6,595 bases of DNA from NCBI GenBank assembly GCA_002401185.1, contig NVSH01000008.1, positions 17,741 through 24,335 of the forward strand, read 5' to 3'. Positions 1-6,595 of this stretch are shown one piece after another. Made by a program: the position numbers and the translations under genes. Every line of letters starts with the position of its first letter. Position 1 is the stretch's first letter. Source of the DNA: Gammaproteobacteria bacterium. GTDB lineage: Bacteria; Pseudomonadota; Gammaproteobacteria; SZUA-229. The notes beneath the pieces were generated by a model. That model was not told where the DNA came from and made no database searches. It worked only from the letters and a program-made list of their open reading frames with translations.

Positions 1-42
1 CATAACCAACAACGGCTTTTATAAAGCTTCAGCTTAAATAAT
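1..42. other. Start of the intergenic region downstream of truB
   Basis: A 42-nt AT-rich stretch after the truB stop. rpsO (ribosomal protein S15) usually follows truB in gammaproteobacteria, but nothing here establishes it. A minus-strand TATAAA (17-22) resembles a -10 box but has no matching -35, and GCTTT/AAAGC (14-26) forms only a 5-bp stem. I see no supported terminator, promoter or gene start. Confidence 0.4.
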
Positions 43-972
43 TTATGCGCACTGTTTAATCATACGACGCGGTGCGACCAGGCCATTATCCTGTATTTCG
101 CCCAAACCTAAAAACTGGCTTTGGTCATATATACGCACCCAGCCTTGCGTCGGCGCATTAGGCACCATTACTGGCTGTCCCTGTCGCACATAGAAGGCTG
201 CATCTGGCCCCAGATGAACATCAGGCCAATGCGCGACGCCACTATCAATAGGTTGTAGCGTACTATCTAGCGCATCAGTACCTTGTTCAGCAAGTTTGGA
301 TAACTGTTCCATGGTCAGCATATCGCCCTTATATGGACCAACACTTAGACGGCGGAGAGCGGTGATATGTGCACAACAGTTAATCTTTTTAGCAATATCT
401 TCTACCAATGTACGTACATACGTACCTTTAGAGCAACTGACCTCTAGCTCGAGAATAAGTCTTTGTTGTTCGTCTTCAGCAAGCGATAAATAATCGATGT
501 CATAGATAGTAACTGATCTCGCTTTACGCTCAACTTCGATACCCTGACGCGCAAGCTTATATAAACGCTCGCCATTATGTTTAAGCGCAGAATACATTGG
601 CGGTATCTGCTCTATCTCGCCAATAAATTCAGGCAAAATAGCTTTGATTGTTTCTTCTGTTATCGCAGAAACATCCAGGGTATTGACGATTTCGCCTTCC
701 GCATCACCCGTGTTTGTACTGACACCAAGTTGGCATTGAAGCCGATAGCGTTTGTCAGCGTCCAGCAAGAAAGCTGATATCTTTGTCGCCTCACCAAAGC
801 ACACCGGTAGCATACCTGTCGCCAAAGGATCCAAACTACCTGTATGACCAGCTTTTGCCGCACCAAACAGTCGCTTTACCTTTTGCAGTGCATGGTTAGA
901 ACTACCACCTTGCGGTTTATCAAGCAGCAACACGCCACTGATATCTCGACCTTTATTTTTACGTCTACCCAA
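43..972 (-). CDS. truB: tRNA pseudouridine(55) synthase TruB (TTG start)
   Basis: TruB converts uridine 55 in the T loop of most tRNAs to pseudouridine and also acts as a tRNA folding chaperone. The product has 309 residues (E. coli 314). The catalytic aspartate is D48 in GHTGSLDPLATGMLP (42-56), the same number as in E. coli. Other family motifs are LLDKPQGGSSN (16-26), KRYR with Tyr76, IPPMYSALKHNGERLY (123-138) and SKGTYVRTLVEDI (181-193). A C-terminal PUA domain covers about 245-305 and ends in GLVAPRRM. The first codon is TTG (970-972). It is supported because MGRRKNKGRDISGVLLLDKP matches the E. coli start without a gap, and because an in-frame TGA lies three codons upstream with no ATG or GTG between. 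A GAGAG element inside the end of rbfA, 9 nt before the TTG, is the likely ribosome binding site. The rbfA stop is 2 nt upstream, suggesting translational coupling. The PQG is followed by Gly23 where E. coli has Met. Confidence 0.97.
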   Translation of the reverse strand: MGRRKNKGRDISGVLLLDKPQGGSSNHALQKVKRLFGAAKAGHTGSLDPLATGMLPVCFGEATKISAFLLDADKRYRLQCQLGVSTNTGDAEGEIVNTLDVSAITEETIKAILPEFIGEIEQIPPMYSALKHNGERLYKLARQGIEVERKARSVTIYDIDYLSLAEDEQQRLILELEVSCSKGTYVRTLVEDIAKKINCCAHITALRRLSVGPYKGDMLTMEQLSKLAEQGTDALDSTLQPIDSGVAHWPDVHLGPDAAFYVRQGQPVMVPNAPTQGWVRIYDQSQFLGLGEIQDNGLVAPRRMIKQCA

Positions 973-974
973 AA

Positions 975-1352
975 CTATTCACTCTCATCTTTGTTATTTT
1001 TTTTGTCACTTTTACGAGCTTCACTGATCAGTTCATCCATAGCGACACCACGGAGGACACTGTCATCAACAACAAATTTTAAAGTAGGCACAATCCGTGC
1101 GTGAATTCTACGCGCGATTTCTTTTCGAATAAAACCAACAGCACGGTTTAGTATCGCAATAGCTTCATCTTGCGAATCATTATTTAACACAGAGCTATAG
1201 ACCACGGCATGACTCAAATCACGACTCATACGTATTTCAGTAAAAGACACAAAACCTAGTCGCGGGTCTTTTATCTCATCACGCACGATCTCAGCCAACT
1301 CACGTCGAAGCTGCTCCGCCATACGCTCACTACGGGAAAATTCTCTAGGCAT
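975..1352 (-). CDS. rbfA: 30S ribosome-binding factor RbfA
   Basis: RbfA binds the neck of the immature 30S subunit near the 5' end of 16S rRNA and aids late maturation; in E. coli it is needed for growth in the cold. The 125-residue product has the family's KH-type fold. Visible motifs are EIKDPRLGFVS (26-36), the strand motif MSRDLSHAVVY (42-52), the AxG kink in LNRAVGFIR (68-76) and RIVPTLKFVVDDS (86-98), followed by a charged tail rich in Lys, Asp and Glu, as in E. coli. The start at ATG 1350-1352 is chosen because MPREFSRSERMAEQ aligns with the E. coli N-terminus (MAKEFGRPQRVAQE); starting at M11 would remove conserved residues. No Shine-Dalgarno is present in the 16-nt AT-rich gap after infB, so translation is probably coupled to infB. 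truB begins 2 nt after the stop. The gene is intact. Confidence 0.96.
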   Translation of the reverse strand: MPREFSRSERMAEQLRRELAEIVRDEIKDPRLGFVSFTEIRMSRDLSHAVVYSSVLNNDSQDEAIAILNRAVGFIRKEIARRIHARIVPTLKFVVDDSVLRGVAMDELISEARKSDKKNNKDESE

Positions 1353-1368
1353 GAATAATAATTGTCGT

Positions 1369-3930
1369 CTAGAGCGTGCGCTCTACTTCCACACGCTCAA
1401 ATACTTCGATCTGATCACCAACTTCAACTTCGTAATTTTTCACACCGATACCACACTCTGTACCACTGATAACTTCTTTGACATCATCTTTAAAGCGACG
1501 TAATGATTCAAGTTCACCTTCGAAGATGACCACATTGTCGCGCAGCACACGAATGGGCGAATCCTTACGAATCACACCCTCAGTAACCAGCGATCCCGCT
1601 ACCTGACCAAAATGAGGCGATTTAAATACTTCAAGAACTTTTGCCATACCAATAATCTGCTCGCGGAACTCTGCACTAAGCATGCCCGTTAACGCTTTGG
1701 TGACCTCATCGATCAGTTCATAAATAATACTGTAATAATTTAATTCAACACCACGTTCAGCGGCAGTACGACGCGCGGCCGCATCGGCACGCACATTAAA
1801 ACCGATAACAATGGCATTAGACGCTGTAGCCAAACTAATATCCGTCTCATTAATGCCACCAACACCAGAACCAATAATACGCACATCCACTTCATCGTTA
1901 TCGACAGCCAGCTTCATCAAAGAGTCACTGATTGCGTGCAATGTACCCTGAACATCAGCTTTTAATAGAACATTAAGCTTTTTAACCTGGCCTGCTTTCA
2001 TCTGATCAAACATCGACTCAAGCTTATTAGCCTGTTGTGTCGCCAAACGCATATCACGTGCTTTATTCTGACGGTTTTGGGCCACTTCACGCGCAGTACG
2101 TTCATCAGCAAGCACTTGCATCTCATCACCCGCGTTAGGTGTATTGGATAGGCCGATAACCACCACAGGGATTGAAGGCCCGGCACTTTCTAATGGCTTG
2201 CCGAATTCGTCAAACATCGCACGAACACGACCAAAATCTTCACCAGCAAGCATGATGTCACCTTTTTGCAGAAGACCTTCCTGCACCAAAACTGTCGTCG
2301 TTACACCACGACCTTTATCCAGTGCAGCTTCGAGCACCACACCTTTCGCCAGGCCTTCAGCTGGCGCGGATAATTCCATCAACTCAGCCTGCAATGAGAT
2401 TGTCTCGAGCAACGCTTCGATGCCTTCACCGGTCAGCGCAGATACGTTAACAAAAATATTATCACCACCCCATTCCTCTGGGATAATCTCGTAATTACCA
2501 AGCTCGTTTTTCACACGATCCGGATCCGCACCTTCTTTGTCCATCTTATTAACAGCAATAATGATAGGAACGCCTGCAGCCTTTGCATGCTGCACAGCTT
2601 CTATGGTCTGAGGCATCACACCATCATCGGCTGCAACAACAATGATGACGATATCTGTCGCATTGGCACCGCGTTCACGCATTGCAGTAAAAGCCGCATG
2701 ACCTGGCGTATCTAAAAAGGAGATAGCACCTTTTTCCGTTTGAACATGATAAGCACCTATGTGCTGAGTGATACCACCGGCTTCACCCGAAGTGATTTTT
2801 GATTTACGGATATAATCGAGCAAAGATGTCTTACCGTGATCGACATGACCCATGATGGTAACGACTGGCGGACGTGGTTTTGATTCCAGCTTACTGGTAT
2901 CACGTGACAATAATTCTTTTTCATAGTCATCTTCATTGACGACAATAGGCGTATGACCAAGCTCCTCGATAAGTAATACTGCAGTATCCTGATCAATCAC
3001 CTGATTAATCGTTGCCATTACGCCCATCTGCATTAACACTTTAATAAGCTCACCCGCTTTCATCGACATGCGTCTGGCCAGCTCATCCACTGTGATGGTA
3101 CTCGGCACAGTTACATTATGCACGATTGCTTCTACTGGTCTCTCAAAACCATGTTTTGCATCCGCTATCGCAGTAGTACGTCTTGCAACTTTGCCTTTTT
3201 TCTTATGCCGCTTACCGCTTTTACCACTAGAAACATGTAATTTTTTACGACCATATAAAGTATTTTTATCTTTATGCTCGGTTTTATGCTTTTTCGTCGT
3301 CGCTTTCTGATCACGCGACTGTTGCGCCTGCAATTCATCTGGCGTATGTGCTTTTTCTTTTTGCTTAACGGTTTTCTCGTCTTTGACTGCGACGCCAACA
3401 TTGGCTTCAGATTTCGCTTTGATTTCAGCAAGTCGCACGTCTTCAAGCTGCTGGTCTTGCTCACGCTTATCTGCTCGTTCACGCTTTAAGGCAAGCTCTT
3501 TTTCACGGTCTTCTTCACGACGGGCCTGATCAATACGGAGTTTTTCTAGTTCTGATATTTCAGCAGGTTTTTCCTGCACGGCACTATCTGTATCTGTCAC
3601 GGCATCTGCAGAAACAACCTGCTCTGACGGGCGTGTGATCGTACGTTTACGACGAACTTCAACAGAAACCGTATTTCTACTCGAACCCGCGGCTTTTGCA
3701 GCGCTCACGGATTTGCGTTTTAAGGTTATCTTTTTCGGTTTACTAACAGCATCAACGTCATCTTTACCATGCTGCCCTCTTAAAAAACCTAACAGAGTTA
3801 ATTTATCCGTGTCAGAAATCAGTGACTCTGGTGTGTCAATAGCCAGACCGGCATCTTTTATTTGCTCAAGCAAACGCTCGACAGGGGTGCCAACGACGCT
3901 TGCTAATTGTTTTACTGTTACTTCAGCCAT
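1369..3930 (-). CDS. infB: Translation initiation factor IF-2
   Basis: IF2 is the GTPase that brings fMet-tRNA to the 30S subunit and promotes 50S joining. The product has 853 residues, near the 890 of E. coli IF2-alpha. Residues 1-50 form a first small IF2_N domain. A charged Lys/Glu/Arg-rich linker follows (about 55-260), including the basic [12 protein letters not shown] (236-247), and then a second IF2_N domain (about 270-325). The G domain holds G1 GHVDHGKT (361-368), G2 GGITQHIG (385-392), G3 DTPGH (407-411), G4 NKMD (461-464) and G5 SALTG (497-501), all intact. Beta-barrel domain II, domain III and the tRNA-binding C-terminal domain follow, ending in [10 protein letters not shown]. The ATG at 3928-3930 has a modest GAGA site 6 nt upstream and gives a normal [10 protein letters not shown] start. 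nusA ends 52 nt upstream; rbfA starts 16 nt downstream. No internal ATG occurs before codon 288, so shorter isoforms like those of E. coli are not obvious. The gene appears complete. Confidence 0.98.
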   Translation of the reverse strand: MAEVTVKQLASVVGTPVERLLEQIKDAGLAIDTPESLISDTDKLTLLGFLRGQHGKDDVDAVSKPKKITLKRKSVSAAKAAGSSRNTVSVEVRRKRTITRPSEQVVSADAVTDTDSAVQEKPAEISELEKLRIDQARREEDREKELALKRERADKREQDQQLEDVRLAEIKAKSEANVGVAVKDEKTVKQKEKAHTPDELQAQQSRDQKATTKKHKTEHKDKNTLYGRKKLHVSSGKSGKRHKKKGKVARRTTAIADAKHGFERPVEAIVHNVTVPSTITVDELARRMSMKAGELIKVLMQMGVMATINQVIDQDTAVLLIEELGHTPIVVNEDDYEKELLSRDTSKLESKPRPPVVTIMGHVDHGKTSLLDYIRKSKITSGEAGGITQHIGAYHVQTEKGAISFLDTPGHAAFTAMRERGANATDIVIIVVAADDGVMPQTIEAVQHAKAAGVPIIIAVNKMDKEGADPDRVKNELGNYEIIPEEWGGDNIFVNVSALTGEGIEALLETISLQAELMELSAPAEGLAKGVVLEAALDKGRGVTTTVLVQEGLLQKGDIMLAGEDFGRVRAMFDEFGKPLESAGPSIPVVVIGLSNTPNAGDEMQVLADERTAREVAQNRQNKARDMRLATQQANKLESMFDQMKAGQVKKLNVLLKADVQGTLHAISDSLMKLAVDNDEVDVRIIGSGVGGINETDISLATASNAIVIGFNVRADAAARRTAAERGVELNYYSIIYELIDEVTKALTGMLSAEFREQIIGMAKVLEVFKSPHFGQVAGSLVTEGVIRKDSPIRVLRDNVVIFEGELESLRRFKDDVKEVISGTECGIGVKNYEVEVGDQIEVFERVEVERTL

Positions 3931-3982
3931 AAATTATCTCAGTAAGTGATCTACGTGATTACTCTCAATCGCTTTATTTTTC

Positions 3983-5515
3983 TTAAGCTTCTGGTTTTTC
4001 AGCTTTCACTTTATCTTCAGTTTGCTCTTCATCAACAAACCACGGTGCACGTGCCGTCATAATGAGTTCTGCAGCACGTTTTTCGTCCATACCTTCAACT
4101 TCCATTAATTCATCAACTGCCTGTTCCGCTAAATCTTCCATCGAGCAAATACCTTTTAATGCAAGCAGATTGGCTAAATCGTTATCCATACCATCCATCG
4201 TCAACAGATCTTCTTGCGGTTTGTTTTCTTCCAGCACTTCTTCTGTCTTAATCGCCTGAGTCAACAGATAATCACTGGCACGATTACGCAATTCGGCTAC
4301 GATGTCTTCATCGAATTCTTCGATACTTAACAACTCAGACTCTGGCACATAAGCAACTTCTTCAACAGTTGAAAAACCTTCCGCAACCAGAATTTCAGCG
4401 ACTTCAACATCAACATCCAGATGCTCAGTAAAGACACTAAGGTACTTGGCACCTTCTTCTGTGGATTTAGTTTCGGCTTCCTGCTCAGTCATTACATTGA
4501 GAACCCAACCGGTCAACTCACTCGCGAGACGAATATTTTGCCCACCACGACCAATGGCCATGGCAAGTTTTTCTTCATCAACCGCTATATCCATACTATT
4601 GGCATCTTCGTCGACGACCAATGAAAGCACTTCGGCTGGCGACATGGCATTAATGACAAACTGCGCTGGATCATCATTCCAGAGAATGATGTCAACACGC
4701 TCACCACCGATTTCATTTGATACTGACTGTACACGCGAACCACGCATACCTACACACGCACCAACAGGGTCGATACGTCCATCAAGTGCTCTTACCGAAA
4801 TCTTTGCTCGTGAACCCGGGTCACGGGCGCCACCAATGATTTCGAGCATACCCTGATCAACTTCAGGTACCTCAAGCTTAAACAGTTCGACGAGAAATTC
4901 TGGCGCAGTACGACTTATGAATAATTGCGGTCCGCGCGCTTCTGAACGAACTTCTTTTAAATAACCTCGTAAACGATCACCAGGTCGCACTGCTTCGCGA
5001 GGAATCATTTCAGACTTGGGTATAAAGCCTTCTACGCTATTACCCAGATCCAGATAGACATTGCCACGATCAACACGTTTGACTGTGCCCAGTATCAATT
5101 CACCTTCACGATCTGTGTATGCCTCGACGACACGTTCGCGTTCTGCTTCGCGTACTTTTTGTACAATTACCTGTTTCGCTGCTTGTGCTGCGATACGACC
5201 AAATTCGACAGAATCAATCTTGTCTTCGACATACGCACCGACTTCGATTTCAGGCTCATCAATCTGAGCCGCCGCCAATGTTATCTCAGCTAAAGGATTC
5301 TCCATAGGCTCAGCGTCATCGATAACTAACCAGCGACGAAATGTATCGTAGTCACCGGTTTCTCGATCAATACTCACGCGAACTTCGATTTCTTTTCCAT
5401 CTTTCTTACGCGTAGCAGTAGCAAGTGCTGACTCTATGGCCTCAAATATAATCTCTTTTTCAACGCCTTTTTCGTTTGAAACTGCGTCTGCAACATAGAG
5501 AATTTCCTTGCTCAT
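3983..5515 (-). CDS. nusA: Transcription termination/antitermination factor NusA
   Basis: NusA binds RNA polymerase and nascent RNA, promotes pausing and hairpin-dependent termination, and joins antitermination complexes on rRNA operons. The 510 residues carry the full gammaproteobacterial architecture. The N-terminal polymerase-binding domain (about 1-127) includes DTFRRWLV (57-64) and [14 protein letters not shown] (113-126). An S1 domain follows (about 135-200; [16 protein letters not shown]). KH1 has its GxxG loop in VGMRG (255-259), inside [19 protein letters not shown]2 has GRGG (322-325). Two helix-hairpin-helix acidic repeats follow, at about 362-420 ([17 protein letters not shown]) and 437-495 ([15 protein letters not shown]). 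The start is set by a good GAGGG site. The C-terminus extends about 14 residues past the second repeat in a Lys/Glu-rich tail (after WFVDEEQTE), making the protein slightly longer than the 495 residues of E. coli. The gene lies 16 nt after rimP and 52 nt before infB, as expected for this operon. Autogenous control of nusA is known in E. coli; the upstream terminator offers a possible route here. Confidence 0.98.
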   Translation of the reverse strand: MSKEILYVADAVSNEKGVEKEIIFEAIESALATATRKKDGKEIEVRVSIDRETGDYDTFRRWLVIDDAEPMENPLAEITLAAAQIDEPEIEVGAYVEDKIDSVEFGRIAAQAAKQVIVQKVREAERERVVEAYTDREGELILGTVKRVDRGNVYLDLGNSVEGFIPKSEMIPREAVRPGDRLRGYLKEVRSEARGPQLFISRTAPEFLVELFKLEVPEVDQGMLEIIGGARDPGSRAKISVRALDGRIDPVGACVGMRGSRVQSVSNEIGGERVDIILWNDDPAQFVINAMSPAEVLSLVVDEDANSMDIAVDEEKLAMAIGRGGQNIRLASELTGWVLNVMTEQEAETKSTEEGAKYLSVFTEHLDVDVEVAEILVAEGFSTVEEVAYVPESELLSIEEFDEDIVAELRNRASDYLLTQAIKTEEVLEENKPQEDLLTMDGMDNDLANLLALKGICSMEDLAEQAVDELMEVEGMDEKRAAELIMTARAPWFVDEEQTEDKVKAEKPEA

Positions 5516-5522
5516 TGTCTAA

Positions 5523-5527
5523 CCCTC
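5523..5527 (-). promoter_or_regulatory. Ribosome binding site of nusA
   Basis: Minus-strand GAGGG lies 7 nt before the nusA ATG (5513-5515), within the 16-nt gap after the rimP stop. It is the clearest Shine-Dalgarno in the window and fixes the nusA start. Confidence 0.8.
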
Positions 5528-5531
5528 ATAA

Positions 5532-6002
5532 TCAATATTCCGGAACGATACGCGCTTTATCAATGGCGCTCATCGGTAAACTAATTTCTTCTTCATCCGT
5601 TTCGATAACAAGCACATCTTCACTTGCTTTTAGCAAACGCCCTTTAAAATTACGCTGTCCTTCGAGCGGCATAACCGTTTTTAACTTCACCAATGAACCG
5701 GTAAAACGCTGAAAGTCCTGTAACCGTCGTAACGGTCTATCTAAACCTGGTGATGAAACTTCAAGATTAAATTTACCATTGATCGGGTCTTCTACATCAA
5801 TCAATGCACTTATCTGACGACTAACCTCAGAACAGTCTTCGATGACAATACCTTCAACTTCTGCACCTGGTGGTTTATCTATAAAAAGCCGTAATACGCC
5901 ATGTTTCGGATTAGGAAAATGCTCAATCTCAATCAATTCGAAACCCATACCACTAATGACTGGCTCAAATAATTCCCAAAGGTGTGTCTGATCTCGTCTC
6001 AT
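5532..6002 (-). CDS. rimP: Ribosome maturation factor RimP
   Basis: RimP is a cytoplasmic factor that binds the free 30S subunit and is needed for its efficient maturation. The product has 156 residues, close to the roughly 150 of E. coli RimP. The N-terminal alpha/beta domain (about 1-90) contains GFELIEIE near residue 20, the DCSEVSRQISALIDVEDPI segment (56-74) and the family signature LEVSSPGLDRPL (80-91). The C-terminal SH3-like barrel (about 92-156) ends in IDKARIVPEY, like the end of the E. coli protein. The ATG at 6000-6002 gives an N-terminus that fits the family, although its Shine-Dalgarno is poor: only GAG at 6009-6011, four bases before the start. The gene is the first coding sequence after the tRNA terminator and lies behind a 12-bp hairpin, so both its transcription and translation may be controlled. 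nusA follows after 16 nt. Nothing in the coding sequence looks damaged. Confidence 0.97.
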   Translation of the reverse strand: MRRDQTHLWELFEPVISGMGFELIEIEHFPNPKHGVLRLFIDKPPGAEVEGIVIEDCSEVSRQISALIDVEDPINGKFNLEVSSPGLDRPLRRLQDFQRFTGSLVKLKTVMPLEGQRNFKGRLLKASEDVLVIETDEEEISLPMSAIDKARIVPEY

Positions 6003-6014
6003 TTCACTCGGCTA

Positions 6015-6052
6015 ATCGTATTAACCAACAATAAAAACAAGGTTAATACGAT
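6015..6052 (-). repeat. Perfect 12-bp inverted repeat in the rimP leader, just before the RBS
   Basis: ATCGTATTAACC (6015-6026) and GGTTAATACGAT (6041-6052) are exact reverse complements, separated by 14 nt that read TTGTTTTTATTGTT in the transcript. The stem ends 3 nt before the weak GAG ribosome binding motif (6009-6011) and 12 nt before the rimP ATG. No T-run follows it, so it is not an intrinsic terminator. It could be a translational control hairpin, a processing or stability element, or a DNA operator; the sequence alone does not decide. Confidence 0.75.
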
Positions 6053-6079
6053 ATAAATCAATATTTTACTCTAAGTAAC

Positions 6080-6105
6080 AAAAAGGCCCCGTAAACGGAG
6101 CCTTT
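6080..6105 (-). terminator. Intrinsic (rho-independent) terminator between tRNA-fMet and rimP
   Basis: Minus-strand AAAGGCTCCG (6096-6105), loop TTTA (6092-6095) and CGGGGCCTTT (6082-6091) form a 10-bp stem with a single G-U pair, followed by further Ts (the run is TTTTTGTT). The wobble pair and the T-run both point to minus-strand transcripts: read on the other strand there is a C/A mismatch and no T-run. It sits inside the operon, so it would end most tRNA transcripts and let a fraction read through into rimP-truB. NusA is known to strengthen hairpin-dependent pausing and termination, which makes this a candidate site for NusA feedback (inference). Confidence 0.85.
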
Positions 6106-6255
<150 letters not shown>

Positions 6256-6269
6256 ACAACAAGACGCGA

Positions 6270-6298
6270 ATACTACGGACTTACTGATATAAATGCAA
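6270..6298 (-). promoter_or_regulatory. Candidate sigma70 promoter, proximal, with GC-rich discriminator, for tRNA-fMet
   Basis: On the minus strand, TTGCAT (6293-6298) and TAGTAT (6270-6275) are 17 bp apart. The segment after the -10 box, TCGCGTC (6263-6269), is GC-rich. GC-rich discriminators are typical of stable-RNA promoters repressed by ppGpp/DksA. The predicted start near 6262 leaves a leader of only about 7 nt before the tRNA at 6255, a common arrangement for tRNA genes. Readthrough from this promoter would also supply rimP, nusA, infB, rbfA and truB. The assignment is by pattern only. Confidence 0.6.
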
Positions 6299-6333
6299 GA
6301 CACCTGAAGGAAAAAACAGTAAATATTACAAGA

Positions 6334-6362
6334 AAAATATTCGCATCAGACATGAACGTCAA
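6334..6362 (-). promoter_or_regulatory. Candidate sigma70 promoter, distal, upstream of tRNA-fMet
   Basis: On the minus strand, TTGACG (6357-6362) is separated by exactly 17 bp from TATTTT (6334-6339). The -35 box matches consensus at five of six positions and the -10 box at four of six. Just upstream of the -35 lies an A-rich stretch (AAAAACAAAAAG) that resembles an UP element. Transcription would start near 6327, about 70 nt before the mature tRNA 5' end, giving a long 5' leader for RNase P to remove. It could act together with the closer promoter at 6270-6298, or be a chance match in AT-rich spacer DNA. Confidence 0.5.
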
Positions 6363-6398
6363 TGATACTTTTTGTTTTTACATTTATAGCGTCTTTAT

Positions 6399-6595
6399 TT
6401 AACGACTAAAAACAGAAACACAAAGCGACATCAATGCCGTCGGGTAGATGCCCAGCGCCAAAATGGCCAGACCATTGGCACTTAATGTTATCTGCATATC
6501 ACGTCCACATTCCAACGGCTGTGTTTCAACCGCATCATCAAAGTACATCACCTTGATAATACGCAGATAATAGAAGATGCCGATGATAGAGAAGA
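6399..6595 (-). CDS. nuoN: NADH-quinone oxidoreductase subunit N, C-terminal fragment (runs off window end)
   Basis: The last 64 codons and the TAA stop (6399-6401) of an open frame that enters from the right edge. NuoN is a membrane antiporter-like subunit of respiratory complex I, which couples NADH oxidation and quinone reduction to proton translocation across the inner membrane. The visible fragment begins FSIIGIFYYLRIIKVMYFDD, a good match to the conserved end of NuoN, where an aromatic-rich helix leads to a YYLR..K.MYFD motif. A polar loop of about 20 residues follows, then a final hydrophobic helix (LAILALGIYPTALMSL) and a short tail ending in SR. NuoN is normally the last gene of the nuo operon, and the 143-nt spacer before the tRNA fits an operon end here. 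The identification rests on a short fragment recognised from memory, and the start and most of the protein lie outside the window. The related subunits NuoM and NuoL are less likely, given the MYFD motif and the position next to rimP. Confidence 0.85.
   Translation of the reverse strand, partial: FSIIGIFYYLRIIKVMYFDDAVETQPLECGRDMQITLSANGLAILALGIYPTALMSLCVSVFSR

Noticed and set aside
1..3. Minus-strand ATG at the very edge of the window as the rpsO start
   Set aside because: No ribosome binding site precedes it and no coding sequence is visible to test it.
2144..2494. 116-codon open frame on the plus strand inside infB, and similar plus-strand frames at 3635-3949 and 844-1104
   Set aside because: All overlap intact conserved genes on the minus strand, and the translated products look like reverse-frame artefacts.
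3434..3436. Internal GTG at infB codon 165 as a start for a shorter IF2 isoform, as in E. coli
   Set aside because: No Shine-Dalgarno precedes it, and a Val codon in the variable linker at a similar position is weak evidence.
3165..3482. 105-codon minus-strand frame overlapping the infB linker
   Set aside because: It is an alternate frame of the Lys-rich IF2 linker. The IF2 frame is continuous and conserved on both sides, so there is no frameshift or nested gene to support.
3941..3963. AGTAA/TTACT inverted repeat in the nusA-infB gap
   Set aside because: Only 5 AT-rich base pairs around a 13-nt loop, as expected by chance; no T-run or promoter accompanies it.
4446..4856. 136-codon open frame on the plus strand, antisense to nusA
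   Set aside because: It lies wholly within the conserved NusA coding region, has a Ser/Pro/Arg-rich composition typical of an antisense shadow, and shows no recognisable motif.
6003..6079. A separate promoter for rimP between the terminator and the gene
   Set aside because: TAAAAT and TATAT elements occur in the AT-rich leader, but none has a reasonable -35 box at 16-18 bp.
6334..6366. Possible terminator of the nuo operon (ATCA..TGAT and GAC..GTC pairs followed by a T-run)
   Set aside because: The stem has only 4+3 bp with a bulge, and four bases separate it from the T-run. It also overlaps the distal promoter candidate, which is the better reading.

Overview
This window is the conserved translation/transcription-factor operon of a gammaproteobacterium, read entirely on the minus strand. 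Gene order in the direction of transcription is nuoN (3' end only), initiator tRNA-fMet, rimP, nusA, infB, rbfA, truB. The protein sequences are clearly gammaproteobacterial: RimP, NusA with two C-terminal acidic repeats, and TruB whose N-terminus lines up residue for residue with E. coli TruB as I recall it. A tRNA-fMet just before rimP matches the E. coli metY-rimP-nusA-infB arrangement. Having nuoN (complex I) immediately upstream is the layout I recall from non-enteric gammaproteobacteria. Base composition looks moderate, somewhat AT-rich in the spacers. I cannot name a genus.

Layout from high to low coordinates. At 6399-6595 is the C-terminal end of NuoN. At 6256-6398 is a spacer with two sigma70-type promoter candidates aimed at the tRNA; the proximal one has a GC-rich discriminator of the stringent/growth-rate type. 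At 6179-6255 is the initiator tRNA with encoded CCA. At 6003-6178 is a structured leader holding three successive inverted repeats: a long imperfect stem that begins at the tRNA CCA end, an intrinsic terminator, and a perfect 12-bp stem just before the rimP ribosome binding site. Then come rimP (5532-6002), nusA (3983-5515), infB (1369-3930), rbfA (975-1352) and truB (43-972), with gaps of 16, 52, 16 and 2 nt. At 1-42 is the start of a downstream spacer; rpsO is the usual next gene but is not visible.

The genes work together in ribosome production and initiation. RimP and RbfA mature the 30S subunit, IF2 delivers the fMet-tRNA encoded at the head of the same operon, TruB makes pseudouridine 55 in tRNAs, and NusA controls elongation, pausing and termination. 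An intrinsic terminator between the tRNA and the mRNA part suggests that tRNA is made in excess and the protein genes by readthrough; because NusA itself stimulates hairpin termination, this could be a feedback point (inference).

No novel system, mobile element, CRISPR array or horizontally acquired gene is visible. The coding part is ordinary housekeeping. The features worth a second look are the leader structures, the U1/U72 mismatch of the tRNA, the TTG start of truB and the absence of a Shine-Dalgarno sequence before rbfA.
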